This document shows positions 45,470 to 53,452 of a stretch of DNA of 64,000 bases, one piece after another. Numbering within the stretch: position 1 is the first letter of the stretch; the number at the start of each line of letters is the position of its first letter. This DNA is from an uncultured Alphaproteobacteria bacterium (lineage in GTDB: Bacteria; Pseudomonadota; Alphaproteobacteria; Rhodobacterales; Rhodobacteraceae): assembly GCA_929200255.1 (NCBI GenBank), contig CAKMYZ010000001.1, positions 186,001-250,000 of the forward strand, in the 5' to 3' direction. A program made the translations under genes and the position numbers. Below the pieces are notes generated by a model that saw only the letters and a list, made by a program, of their open reading frames with translations, did not search any database and had not been told where the DNA came from.

Positions 45470-46587
45470 TGGCCGAGAAATTCAGCCTCAAAGATGATTT
45501 GTTCAACCCCACAACCGTGGGCCTTTTGGGGCAGCATTTTGAAGATGCAGGCGTTTTTACTGCTGCCCCTTTTGTGTCCGAAGTTCTTGCCGGGATGGCG
45601 CCGCTTGAGCTGAAGGCGCGGATCAGCTGGATTGCGCAGGTTCTGGAAAACCATCTGCCGCAGGGGTTTCCTGCGGCGGCAGAGGCGATCACATCAGCGC
45701 TGCCGCCGCCCCTGGACCCATCACGGTGCGACGATGATTTTGGCCGGTTTATCTACGCGCCTTTGGGTGTTTACGTGGAAAATCATGGGCTTGAAGACCA
45801 TTTGGATCGTAGCCTTGATCTGTTGGAGGCGATCACACAGCGGTTTTCGATGGAGTATTCGATCCGCGCTTTTTTGAACCGCTGGCCTGACGAAACGCTG
45901 GCCCGGTTGAACCATTGGATCACCCACGACCATTACCACGTGCGCCGTTTGGTCAGCGAAGGCACACGGCCAAAATTGCCATGGGGGCAGGGGATTGCGC
46001 TGACCCCTGCGCAGACCTTGCCATTGCTGGACCGTCTGTATGGCGATGGCACGCGCTTTGTCACCCGCTCTGTGGCGAACCATCTGAATGACATCACAAA
46101 ATCCGCCCCCGATCTGGTGCTTGAGCGGCTGGAGGCATGGCAACGCCAGGGCGATCAGGATGCCAAAGAACTGCACTGGATGCGCAAACATGCATTGCGC
46201 GGGCTGATCAAGGCCGGCCATGCCGGGGCGATGGAACACTTAGGCTATCGGCCTGATGTGGATGTGACATTGGATGGTTTTAGCATCACGCCCACAACAC
46301 TTGCGCGGGGCGATGCCGCGCAAATCGCACTCACGCTGACCACAGCGGACGATGCGCCGCTGATTGTGGACTATGTGATCGATTTTGTGAAAGCCAACGG
46401 GAAGCAGGCACCAAAAGTGTTCAAGCTGAAGGTGCTGGACGCAAAGGGAGGCAAGCCCGTCACCCTGACAAAACGCCATGTGTTCAAGAACAACGCCACA
46501 ACGTTCACTCTGCATCCGGGCGCACATCGCGTCCATGTGCAAGTGAACGGGCGCATCATCGGGACGCAGGTCTTCACATTGACCTGA
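45469..46587 (+). CDS. AlkD-like DNA alkylation repair (HEAT repeat) protein
   Basis: This 372-residue protein has an alpha-helical repeat region (residues about 1-260) with WPDETLARLNHWITHDHYHVRRLVSEG and LHWMRKHALRGLIKAGH, the layout of AlkD-type alkylbase glycosylases. A beta-rich C-terminal domain of about 110 residues follows. AlkD excises cationic alkylated bases. It starts within the SDR stop (TGATG). Confidence 0.82.
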   Translation: MAEKFSLKDDLFNPTTVGLLGQHFEDAGVFTAAPFVSEVLAGMAPLELKARISWIAQVLENHLPQGFPAAAEAITSALPPPLDPSRCDDDFGRFIYAPLGVYVENHGLEDHLDRSLDLLEAITQRFSMEYSIRAFLNRWPDETLARLNHWITHDHYHVRRLVSEGTRPKLPWGQGIALTPAQTLPLLDRLYGDGTRFVTRSVANHLNDITKSAPDLVLERLEAWQRQGDQDAKELHWMRKHALRGLIKAGHAGAMEHLGYRPDVDVTLDGFSITPTTLARGDAAQIALTLTTADDAPLIVDYVIDFVKANGKQAPKVFKLKVLDAKGGKPVTLTKRHVFKNNATTFTLHPGAHRVHVQVNGRIIGTQVFTLT

Positions 46588-46659
46588 CCTTGCCCTGCGG
46601 TGTCGCAGTTGTTAGATGCCTCATACCCAATTGTTTTCGTCAGGGACTTTCACCTGCCC

Positions 46660-47748
46660 ATGCAGCCCCCCCGCCTTGAGATCAAAAACATCGTCAAAGA
46701 CTTTGGCGGCCGCCGGGTGGTGGATGACGTCAGCCTGGCGGTCAACCCCGGACAGGTCACCTGCCTGTTGGGGCCATCGGGCTGCGGTAAGTCAACAACT
46801 CTGCGGATCATTGCCGGGGTCGAGATGCAGGACAGTGGCACGATCCATGTGGATGGCGAACTGGTCTGCGATACGATATTCCGACTGCCCCCCGAAGGCC
46901 GCAACATTGGCCTGATGTTTCAGGACTTCGCACTGTTCCCGCATCTGACGGTGGCCCAGAACGTGGGGTTTGGCCTGAAAGGCCCCGGATCTGCAGAGCG
47001 GGTGCAATTGCTGCTGGATAAGGTCGGAATGGTGCGCCACGCCCGTGACTACCCTCATCAACTGTCTGGTGGAGAGCAGCAGCGCGTGGCCTTGGCCCGT
47101 GCCTTGGCACCAAAACCGCGCATCATGCTGATGGACGAACCTTTTTCCGGCCTCGATGACCGTCTGCGCGATGATATACGCGATGAAACGCTTGATATCC
47201 TCAAAAGCGAAGGGACGGCTGTTCTTCTGGTCACGCATGAACCGGGAGAGGCGATGCGCATGGCAGATGAGATCGCTTTGATGCGCGATGGCAAGATTGT
47301 CCAGCGCGGTGCGCCTTACAATATCTACAATGCGCCAACGGATCTGGAGGCGGCGGCATTTTTTAGCGATATCAATGTGATACGTGGTAAAGTTGAAGGC
47401 GCTTTGACGGATACGCCATTTGGTCAGTTCCTTGCCCCGGGGGTGCCGGATGGCACCGATGTTGACATCGTGATCCGCCCGCAACACATCAAGATCGAGT
47501 TTGACCGTGCCGGACGCGGCCCCAGCCCAACCCCGTCCGAGGGCACAGCGGCACGCGGCGTGGTCGAGCGCGCGCGGTTCATGGGGGCCTCAAGCCTTGT
47601 TGAGTTTCGGATGGATTTTGATAACTCGATCCTCCGGGCCGTCGTGCCATCGGTCTTTCTGCCCAAACCCGGTATGCCATTGTGGCTGATGATCCGCCGT
47701 GACCGCTGCTTTGTCTTTCCCAGCGGGCAGGGCACAGCAAATTCTTGA
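46660..47748 (+). CDS. ABC transporter ATPase, Fe3+/spermidine (FbpC/PotA) type
   Basis: This 362-residue ATPase has Walker A GPSGCGKSTTLRII, the signature LSGGEQQRVALARAL, Walker B IMLMDEPFSGLD and a TOBE-like C-terminal domain typical of importers. No permease or binding protein gene is adjacent, so the partner is elsewhere. ATG 46660 gives the normal N-terminus; an in-frame GTG exists at 46600. Confidence 0.88.
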   Translation: MQPPRLEIKNIVKDFGGRRVVDDVSLAVNPGQVTCLLGPSGCGKSTTLRIIAGVEMQDSGTIHVDGELVCDTIFRLPPEGRNIGLMFQDFALFPHLTVAQNVGFGLKGPGSAERVQLLLDKVGMVRHARDYPHQLSGGEQQRVALARALAPKPRIMLMDEPFSGLDDRLRDDIRDETLDILKSEGTAVLLVTHEPGEAMRMADEIALMRDGKIVQRGAPYNIYNAPTDLEAAAFFSDINVIRGKVEGALTDTPFGQFLAPGVPDGTDVDIVIRPQHIKIEFDRAGRGPSPTPSEGTAARGVVERARFMGASSLVEFRMDFDNSILRAVVPSVFLPKPGMPLWLMIRRDRCFVFPSGQGTANS

Positions 47749-47857
47749 GTTATCCCAAGTAGGCTATCATAGTCCCAGCGAATATTGCGCCAATGTGTTT
47801 GGGCCGGCTGTGGCGAAAGATTGCCCCTTTGGCAGGTGAGATGAGTGAGAGCTTACT

Positions 47858-49063
47858 TTGGGTGACAGATTAAAGATCGGAATCGTGATCCCGCAATTCC
47901 CCGGGCAAACACACCTTTTCTTTTGGAACGAACTCAAAGAGTTGGAGCGTTTAGGCGTTGAAGTTCATCTGTTCAGTACCCGCCCCCCTGTCAAATCATT
48001 GATTGCGCATGATTGGTCGGACGCGGGGGCGGCACGCACCACCTATCTTGGCCTTGGCAGTCTGCGCGACAAGGTCAGTGCCACCCTGCGCTTGCCGGGC
48101 TGGCTGTCGGCTGTGGCCAAGTATGAGAAGACATCTGGCGCGCGTAAAAGTGCGATTATCTCCGCACCTGCAGCCATGGCGCTGAAAAAGGCATGTGCAG
48201 AACGGGGCATCACCCATGTTCACGCCCATTCTGCCGCAAATAGTGCAATGATTGCAGCGCTTTGCCATCTTGCAGGTGGGCCTGCCTATTCAATCACCCT
48301 GCATGGCCCGCTGGTCGATTACGGCCCCGCGCAGCCCTTTAAATGGGCACATGCGCGGTTTGGGATCATGATCACCAAAGTGCTTGAGCGGGCGTTTGTG
48401 GAAACACTCGGCGATGCGGCCCCGGACCGGCTTTATATGGGGCCGATGGGTGTTGATACGGATATTTTTAAGCCAAAAGGCACCTATCAGCCGTGGGATG
48501 GTGAGGAGCCGCTGCGCCTGTTTACCTGCGCGCGGCTGAATATCGTCAAAGGGCATCAGACCGTTGTTGCCGCGATGGAGTTGCTGAAAGCGTCTGGCGT
48601 GACGGCGCATCTGACCATCGCGGGCGAGGATGATCTAGGCGGGACAGGCTATCGCAAAACCCTGGAAGAGATCATTGCGGCTAGTACCGTGTCCGATCAG
48701 GTCACCCTACTTGGGGCCGTTGATGGCGCAACGGTGCGCGCGCATATTCACGCCGCACATGCGTATGTCATGGCCAGTATGCATGAACCGCTTGGCGTGG
48801 CCTATATGGAGGCGATGGCCTGCGGACGCCCAACCATCGGCACCAATGCGGGCGGTGTTGCAGAGTTGATCAACCATGGCGTCGACGGGTTGCTGGTTGA
48901 ACCCAAGGATCCGCAGGCGCTGGCAGATGAAATCATGCGTTTGGCCCGTGACCCCGCCCTTGCTGAGAAGCTCGCGGTCGCGGGGCGCGAAAGGATCGTC
49001 ACTGGCTTTGGATCCAATCGCAGTGCTGAGGTGCTCAAAAACGCGGTAGAAGAAACGACGTGA
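47858..49063 (+). CDS. Glycosyltransferase family 4 protein
   Basis: This 401-residue GT-B glycosyltransferase has a Gly-rich N-terminus (IGIVIPQFPGQTHLFFW) and the C-terminal EPLGVAYMEAMACGRP motif (E-x7-E) that binds the nucleotide-sugar. The acceptor is probably a surface polysaccharide. The start is a TTG at 47858; no in-frame ATG lies near. Confidence 0.88.
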   Translation: MGDRLKIGIVIPQFPGQTHLFFWNELKELERLGVEVHLFSTRPPVKSLIAHDWSDAGAARTTYLGLGSLRDKVSATLRLPGWLSAVAKYEKTSGARKSAIISAPAAMALKKACAERGITHVHAHSAANSAMIAALCHLAGGPAYSITLHGPLVDYGPAQPFKWAHARFGIMITKVLERAFVETLGDAAPDRLYMGPMGVDTDIFKPKGTYQPWDGEEPLRLFTCARLNIVKGHQTVVAAMELLKASGVTAHLTIAGEDDLGGTGYRKTLEEIIAASTVSDQVTLLGAVDGATVRAHIHAAHAYVMASMHEPLGVAYMEAMACGRPTIGTNAGGVAELINHGVDGLLVEPKDPQALADEIMRLARDPALAEKLAVAGRERIVTGFGSNRSAEVLKNAVEETT

Positions 49064-49090
49064 TTGGATTGGTCCGGATCAAGTCGGGCG

Positions 49091-49333
49091 CTATTTCAAT
49101 CGCGCTGCACGCCCGCCGCGCCGTTTTGTCACTTTGCCTGACCGCGATGGCAGTTCTGCCATGATCGTGCGGCGCTCTTCGGCACTCATCCGTGACCAGG
49201 CGCCGATTTCGTCGGTAGTGCGCAGGCAACCTGTGCAGAGCCGGCTTTCGGGGTGGATCACACAGACTTTGACACAGGGGCTTTCGATTTCGGCCCGCTG
49301 CCAGATGTGATCCGTGTTTTCGGGTTTTGTCAC
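49091..49333 (-). CDS. DUF1289 family protein
   Basis: This 80-residue protein has the four-Cys DUF1289 motif: SPCVKVC then LCTGCLRTTDEIGAW. The pattern suggests a metal or Fe-S site. It has a basic tail. The GTG start overlaps the ruvX stop by GTGA. Confidence 0.88.
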   Translation of the reverse strand: MTKPENTDHIWQRAEIESPCVKVCVIHPESRLCTGCLRTTDEIGAWSRMSAEERRTIMAELPSRSGKVTKRRGGRAARLK

Positions 49334-49806
49334 GTCTGATTCCTTAGATGCCCCATGCGGTCTAGCATACCTTGCAATATATACCCTGCGGCAACGTGAT
49401 CGATCACCTCTGCGCGACGTTTGCGCGACGTATCCGCCTCTAACAGGGCGCGTTCGGCAGCAACGGTGGACAACCGTTCATCCCAGAAGGTGATCGGCAG
49501 CGGTGTCAGCTTTTCAAGATTGCGGGCAAAGGCACGGGTGGCCTGCGCGCGCGGGCCTTCGCTGCCGTCCATGTTCAAGGGCAGCCCCAGCACGATGCCC
49601 CCCACCATGCGGTGCGTCAGAAGGTCCAGCAATTTGGCGGCATCGACCCCAAATTTCTTGCGTTTTATGGTTTCAACAGGCGTTGCGACAGACCGCATGA
49701 CATCCGAGATCGCCACGCCAATTGTCACAGTCCCCAGGTCAAGCCCGGCCAGCGCGCCCATATCGGGGATCTGCGCAACAAACTCCTCTGGCGCGTCGCA
49801 GATCAT
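49330..49806 (-). CDS. ruvX: Putative Holliday junction resolvase / pre-16S nuclease (YqgF)
   Basis: This 158-residue RNase H-fold nuclease has LAGLDLGTVTIGVAISD, VLGLPLNMDGSEGPRA, and FWDERLSTVAAERAL followed by a C-terminal Asp in EVIDHVAAGYIL. It takes part in rRNA maturation and perhaps recombination. It overlaps ccmI by ATGA and DUF1289 by GTGA. Confidence 0.93.
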   Translation of the reverse strand: MICDAPEEFVAQIPDMGALAGLDLGTVTIGVAISDVMRSVATPVETIKRKKFGVDAAKLLDLLTHRMVGGIVLGLPLNMDGSEGPRAQATRAFARNLEKLTPLPITFWDERLSTVAAERALLEADTSRKRRAEVIDHVAAGYILQGMLDRMGHLRNQT

Positions 49807-50999
49807 TCAAGCACACCCGCATCGCGGGCCGCGTTGGTCAGGATTTCCATGCCGCGCATACTGCTGACAAAGACCTGCTGGGCCTCGGTCCAGACCGCAT
49901 TTGCGGCCTCTTTATCGCCCAACACGCCGTAGGCGCGGATCAGGCGCGCCCAGTCTTGCGCGGTGCCACCTTGGGTTGCCAGCCGGTCGGCCAGCCCGGC
50001 AACCATCCCGCCGATCATGGCTTGTTGATCCTCGGGCGACAGTGCAGCCGCTGCATCCATATCGGCAAATGATGGGCCGCGGGTTTCGGGTAACACGTAT
50101 TCCACACCGGCCCGGAAGGCCGCATCTTCGGCCTGCGCGCGGGCGTTGGCCACATGGAATTCGCGCGGATCGCCGTTTTCGATCATGTCGCGCCACAGGC
50201 GCAGTGCCAGATCGGGGCGGCCGGTTTGATTGTAGAGCGTCCCCAGGTAGTAACGGGCAACAGTGTTCGTTTCGTCCTGATCCAGCAAATCGCGGGTCAG
50301 TCGTTCCGCCTCGGGTGAGACAAAGCCACCGGCGGCCACAACCATCAAGTCCAGCAGGCGTTCCTGATCTCCAATTGTCGCAGTATCCCCTTTGATCGCC
50401 AGAATTTGCGCCTGTGCGGCAGCGGCGGCACCATAGTCGCGCATTTCAACCTCATGGCGGGCCAGCATGCGCCAGACTTCCAGATCATCGGGGCGTGTGG
50501 GGGCAATTTCGCGTAGTTGGGCGACCGCGTTGAGGTATTCGTCGGGGACATCAACCGCAGGCGGGGCAGGAGCTGTTGACTCTAGGGTGGCCTGATTGGG
50601 ACGGTTGGCGCGCATCTCTTCGCTGGCAGCCAGTCGTGCGCTGAGCGGCAGGTCAGGATAGCCCGGCGCGCCGGTGACCCAATAGAGACCAAAGCTGATC
50701 CCCAATGTCACAATGGCAACGGCAAGTGACAGGCCACGGGTGGGGGCAAACCTCGACGTCGGCGTTGTTTCGGCCTTGTTGGCAGCCAGCAATCGCCGCG
50801 CCACCTCGGTCCTGGCGCGTTCCGCCTCATCGGGGGCGAGCAGGTCGCGTTCCAGATCGCGGTCAATTTCATCCAGCTGCGCGCGGTAGATCGCGACATC
50901 GGGGTTGTCATCAGCCAAGGGTTTGGGCCGCAGCAATGGCGACACGATCAGTGCGGTCACACTGACGGTCAAAACAACACAGACAATCCAGAACAGCAT
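49803..50999 (-). CDS. ccmI: Cytochrome c biogenesis protein CcmI
   Basis: This 398-residue apocytochrome c chaperone has two N-terminal transmembrane helices (about 1-20 and 92-112) with an intervening leucine-zipper-like charged cytoplasmic loop. A periplasmic TPR-like region follows (WRMLARHEVEMRDYGAAAAA, then LYNQTGRPDLALRLWRDMI). It works with CcmF/CcmH in haem ligation to cytochromes, such as those of the respiratory chain. Confidence 0.88.
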   Translation of the reverse strand: MLFWIVCVVLTVSVTALIVSPLLRPKPLADDNPDVAIYRAQLDEIDRDLERDLLAPDEAERARTEVARRLLAANKAETTPTSRFAPTRGLSLAVAIVTLGISFGLYWVTGAPGYPDLPLSARLAASEEMRANRPNQATLESTAPAPPAVDVPDEYLNAVAQLREIAPTRPDDLEVWRMLARHEVEMRDYGAAAAAQAQILAIKGDTATIGDQERLLDLMVVAAGGFVSPEAERLTRDLLDQDETNTVARYYLGTLYNQTGRPDLALRLWRDMIENGDPREFHVANARAQAEDAAFRAGVEYVLPETRGPSFADMDAAAALSPEDQQAMIGGMVAGLADRLATQGGTAQDWARLIRAYGVLGDKEAANAVWTEAQQVFVSSMRGMEILTNAARDAGVLE

Positions 51000-51134
51000 C
51001 GCGCCTCACGTCATTCAGATGAAGTTCACATACCCCTCCAATTGGGGCGTGAAAAGAGCCTGCGACCATCCGCCATTTCGCGCGGGCGCGCGCATGTCGT
51101 AAAATGGCAGCCAGACGCCGCTCAGAGTATCCTC

Positions 51135-51162
51135 TTGGACCTTGGTCCGGTTCAGATAGGAT
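51135..51162 (+). promoter_or_regulatory. Weak promoter candidate for the sox operon
   Basis: TTGGAC and TAGGAT are separated by 16 bases, ending 40 bases before soxB. The 203-base divergent gap also has GCCATTT (51072) and AAATGGC (51102) as a long-range inverted repeat. Confidence 0.3.
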
Positions 51163-51202
51163 AGCAGCGGCGCAGCCGTACTCAGCTAAGGATTCTGGCC
51201 CG

Positions 51203-52447
51203 ATGAAACGTTATTCCGCTTTTGCAATCGCTCGTGAAGCCATGCGCCAGCATACCGGATGGGATCGCGCCTGGGCGAAGGCGGAGGCAAAGGAGAAATA
51301 TGATGTGATCATCGTGGGTGCTGGCGGGCACGGGCTGGCGACAGCCTATTACCTGGGCAAGAACTTCGGGATCACCAATGTGGCGATCCTTGAGAAGGGT
51401 TGGCTGGGTGGCGGCAACACCGGGCGGAACACCACGATTATCCGCTCCAACTATCTGCAAGACCCATCAGCGGCGATCTACGAAAAGTCCCGCGCGCTTT
51501 ATGAAACCATGTCTCAGGACCTGAACTACAATGTCATGTTCAGCCCGCGCGGCGTGATCATGTTGGCCCAGACCCAGCATGAGGTACGCGGTTACAAGCG
51601 CACGGCACATGCGAATGCGTTGCAGGGGGTGACAACCGAATGGATTGAACCTGCACGTGTCAAGGAACTGTGTCCGATCATGAATATCAGTGGGCCGCGC
51701 TATCCGGTTCTGGGTGGTCTTTGGCAGGCGCGTGGCGGCACCGCGCGGCATGATGCTGTCGCATGGGGTTATGCCCGCGCCTGTTCCGATATGGGTATGG
51801 ATGTCATCCAACAGTGCGAAGTCCAAGGCGTGCGGCAGGAAAACGGCAAGGTTGTGGGGGTGGATACCACCAAAGGGCCGATTGATTGCGATAAACTGGG
51901 CATGGTTGTGGCCGGGCATTCCGGTGTCATGGCGCAGATGGCCGGTTTCAGACTGCCGATCGAAAGCGTGGCCTTGCAGGCGCTGGTGTCAGAGCCGATC
52001 AAGCCCTGCATGGATATTGTCGTGATGGCCAACACCGTTCACGGCTACATGTCCCAGTCCGACAAGGGCGAGATGGTCATTGGTGGCGGCACTGACGGCT
52101 ATAACAACTATACCCAGCGCGGATCGTTTCATCATATTGAGGAAACCGTGCGTGCGCTGGTCGAAACCTTCCCGATGATTGCACGGCTGAAAATACTGCG
52201 GCAATGGGGCGGGATCGTGGATGTCACCGGTGATCGTTCGCCCATTCTGTCGAAAACACCCGTTGAGGGCATCTTTGTGAACTGCGGCTGGGGTACTGGT
52301 GGGTTCAAGGCGATCCCCGGTTCAGGCTGGGCCATGGCAGAACTGATGGCCAAAGGACAATCCCCGCTGACGGATGAATTCAGCATGTTCCGTTTCCGCG
52401 AAGGCAAGTTCATTGACGAGAGCGTGGCAGCAGGGGTGGCGCACTGA
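51203..52447 (+). CDS. soxB: Sarcosine oxidase subunit beta
   Basis: This 414-residue flavoprotein oxidises sarcosine to glycine. Its FAD-binding loop is VIIVGAGGHGLATAYYLG at about 34-51. H183 in TARHDAVAW is a candidate for covalent FMN, by analogy with the Corynebacterium enzyme. The C-terminal GDRSPILSKTPVEGIFVNCG motif is typical. The subunit set is heterotetrameric (B, D, A, G all present). It begins the operon. Confidence 0.94.
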   Translation: MKRYSAFAIAREAMRQHTGWDRAWAKAEAKEKYDVIIVGAGGHGLATAYYLGKNFGITNVAILEKGWLGGGNTGRNTTIIRSNYLQDPSAAIYEKSRALYETMSQDLNYNVMFSPRGVIMLAQTQHEVRGYKRTAHANALQGVTTEWIEPARVKELCPIMNISGPRYPVLGGLWQARGGTARHDAVAWGYARACSDMGMDVIQQCEVQGVRQENGKVVGVDTTKGPIDCDKLGMVVAGHSGVMAQMAGFRLPIESVALQALVSEPIKPCMDIVVMANTVHGYMSQSDKGEMVIGGGTDGYNNYTQRGSFHHIEETVRALVETFPMIARLKILRQWGGIVDVTGDRSPILSKTPVEGIFVNCGWGTGGFKAIPGSGWAMAELMAKGQSPLTDEFSMFRFREGKFIDESVAAGVAH

Positions 52448-52479
52448 TGATGGGCCATCCGCAGACGAAACGGGCACGG

Positions 52480-52593
52480 TTATTCGGCCCCGTCCTCATC
52501 CTCTTCAAAGCCGCCGCCGCGCAGGCGATCCACCAGCATCATAACAATGGCGGCGGAAAGGAAGGTTCCGAGGATGATCAACAACAGTTCCAT
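52480..52593 (-). CDS. Small antisense-strand membrane ORF (37 aa)
   Basis: A minus-strand ORF of 37 codons reads MELLLIILGTFLSAAIVMML, then a short basic segment and an acidic tail (GGGFEEDEDGAE). This is a classic single-span topology. The ribosome-binding site is weak and close to the ATG. It lies between soxB and the next plus-strand gene. Confidence 0.4.
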   Translation of the reverse strand: MELLLIILGTFLSAAIVMMLVDRLRGGGFEEDEDGAE

Positions 52594-52760
52594 GGCCCTG
52601 TGCTAACACAGCGCCGGTCAACGCCAACCCTGGCGGCAGTTGGCCGACGGGTTTCGGCGGAAATGGCCACCGTTCGCCCATTTTTTCCGGGGAAATCCGC
52701 CGACCTTCCTTTTCAGAACAGCCGTGCGATGTTGCGCCTGTCTGAAAAGGAGGACGCACT

Positions 52761-52985
52761 ATGGATGAATTCAGTCGCGTTACACCCAGCACCTCAAGCA
52801 GCGGCGGTATCGGTTTTCTGGTTGCCGCCGTTATTGTGGTGCTCGTCTTACTTTACGCGCTTTTTGCAGGCGGTTCTGTCAGCCCCACGGCTGATCCCGC
52901 AACAGTTGGTGCACCAGAACAAACCGCACCGGCACTGGAAGATACCGCACCAATTCAACCTGTCGCGCCGGCGGCAGGCAACTAA
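52761..52985 (+). CDS. Small membrane-anchored protein, unknown
   Basis: This 74-residue protein has a Ser-rich N-terminus, one transmembrane helix (IGFLVAAVIVVLVLLYALFAG) and an Ala/Pro/Thr-rich outer tail. An AAGGAGG site lies 8 bases before the ATG, one of the best in the window, so strong translation is likely. It lies between soxB and soxD. Confidence 0.7.
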   Translation: MDEFSRVTPSTSSSGGIGFLVAAVIVVLVLLYALFAGGSVSPTADPATVGAPEQTAPALEDTAPIQPVAPAAGN

Positions 52986-53126
52986 CCCAAACTTCACTTA
53001 CCACGGGATCCGCTCAGGCGGGCGCAGCGATGCGTCCGCCTTTGATATGTCAGCTGCACGCGCCCTGTGCACAGCCTGTGCCCGCTTGGTGACCCCAACG
53101 ATCCCCCCAACAACCGAGGCTTGCCC

Positions 53127-53441
53127 ATGCTAACTCTGCGTTGCCCCTATTGTGGCGTTGATGCCGATGAAACCGATCTGCACGGTGAAGGTCAGGCCCA
53201 CCTCAAGCGGGAAGGGCCCGGATCCTCGGATGAGGATTTTGAGGATTACCTCTTTATGCGTGAAAACCCCAAGGGTGTGCATTTTGAACGCTGGCGCCAT
53301 GCCTATGGCTGCGGCAAGTACTTTCACGCCGCACGCTGCACCAGTACGTTGCAGGTGTTTGGTACCTATTCGGCCCAAACGCTGGAACCACCACAAGACA
53401 TCAAAGACAAGATATCGGGCGCACGTCCCGGCTGGTCCTAG
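53127..53441 (+). CDS. soxD: Sarcosine oxidase subunit delta
   Basis: This 104-residue zinc-binding subunit begins with LTLRCPYCG and continues with ERWRHAYGCGKYFHAARC, giving the Cys/His zinc set of the family. It stabilises the heterotetramer. It lies 11 bases before soxA. Confidence 0.95.
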   Translation: MLTLRCPYCGVDADETDLHGEGQAHLKREGPGSSDEDFEDYLFMRENPKGVHFERWRHAYGCGKYFHAARCTSTLQVFGTYSAQTLEPPQDIKDKISGARPGWS

Positions 53442-53452
53442 GGGACATTCAA

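Noticed and set aside
52447..53133. Plus-strand open frame after soxB
   Set aside because: It overlaps the small gene at 52761, which has an excellent ribosome-binding site and sensible topology; the long frame has neither.
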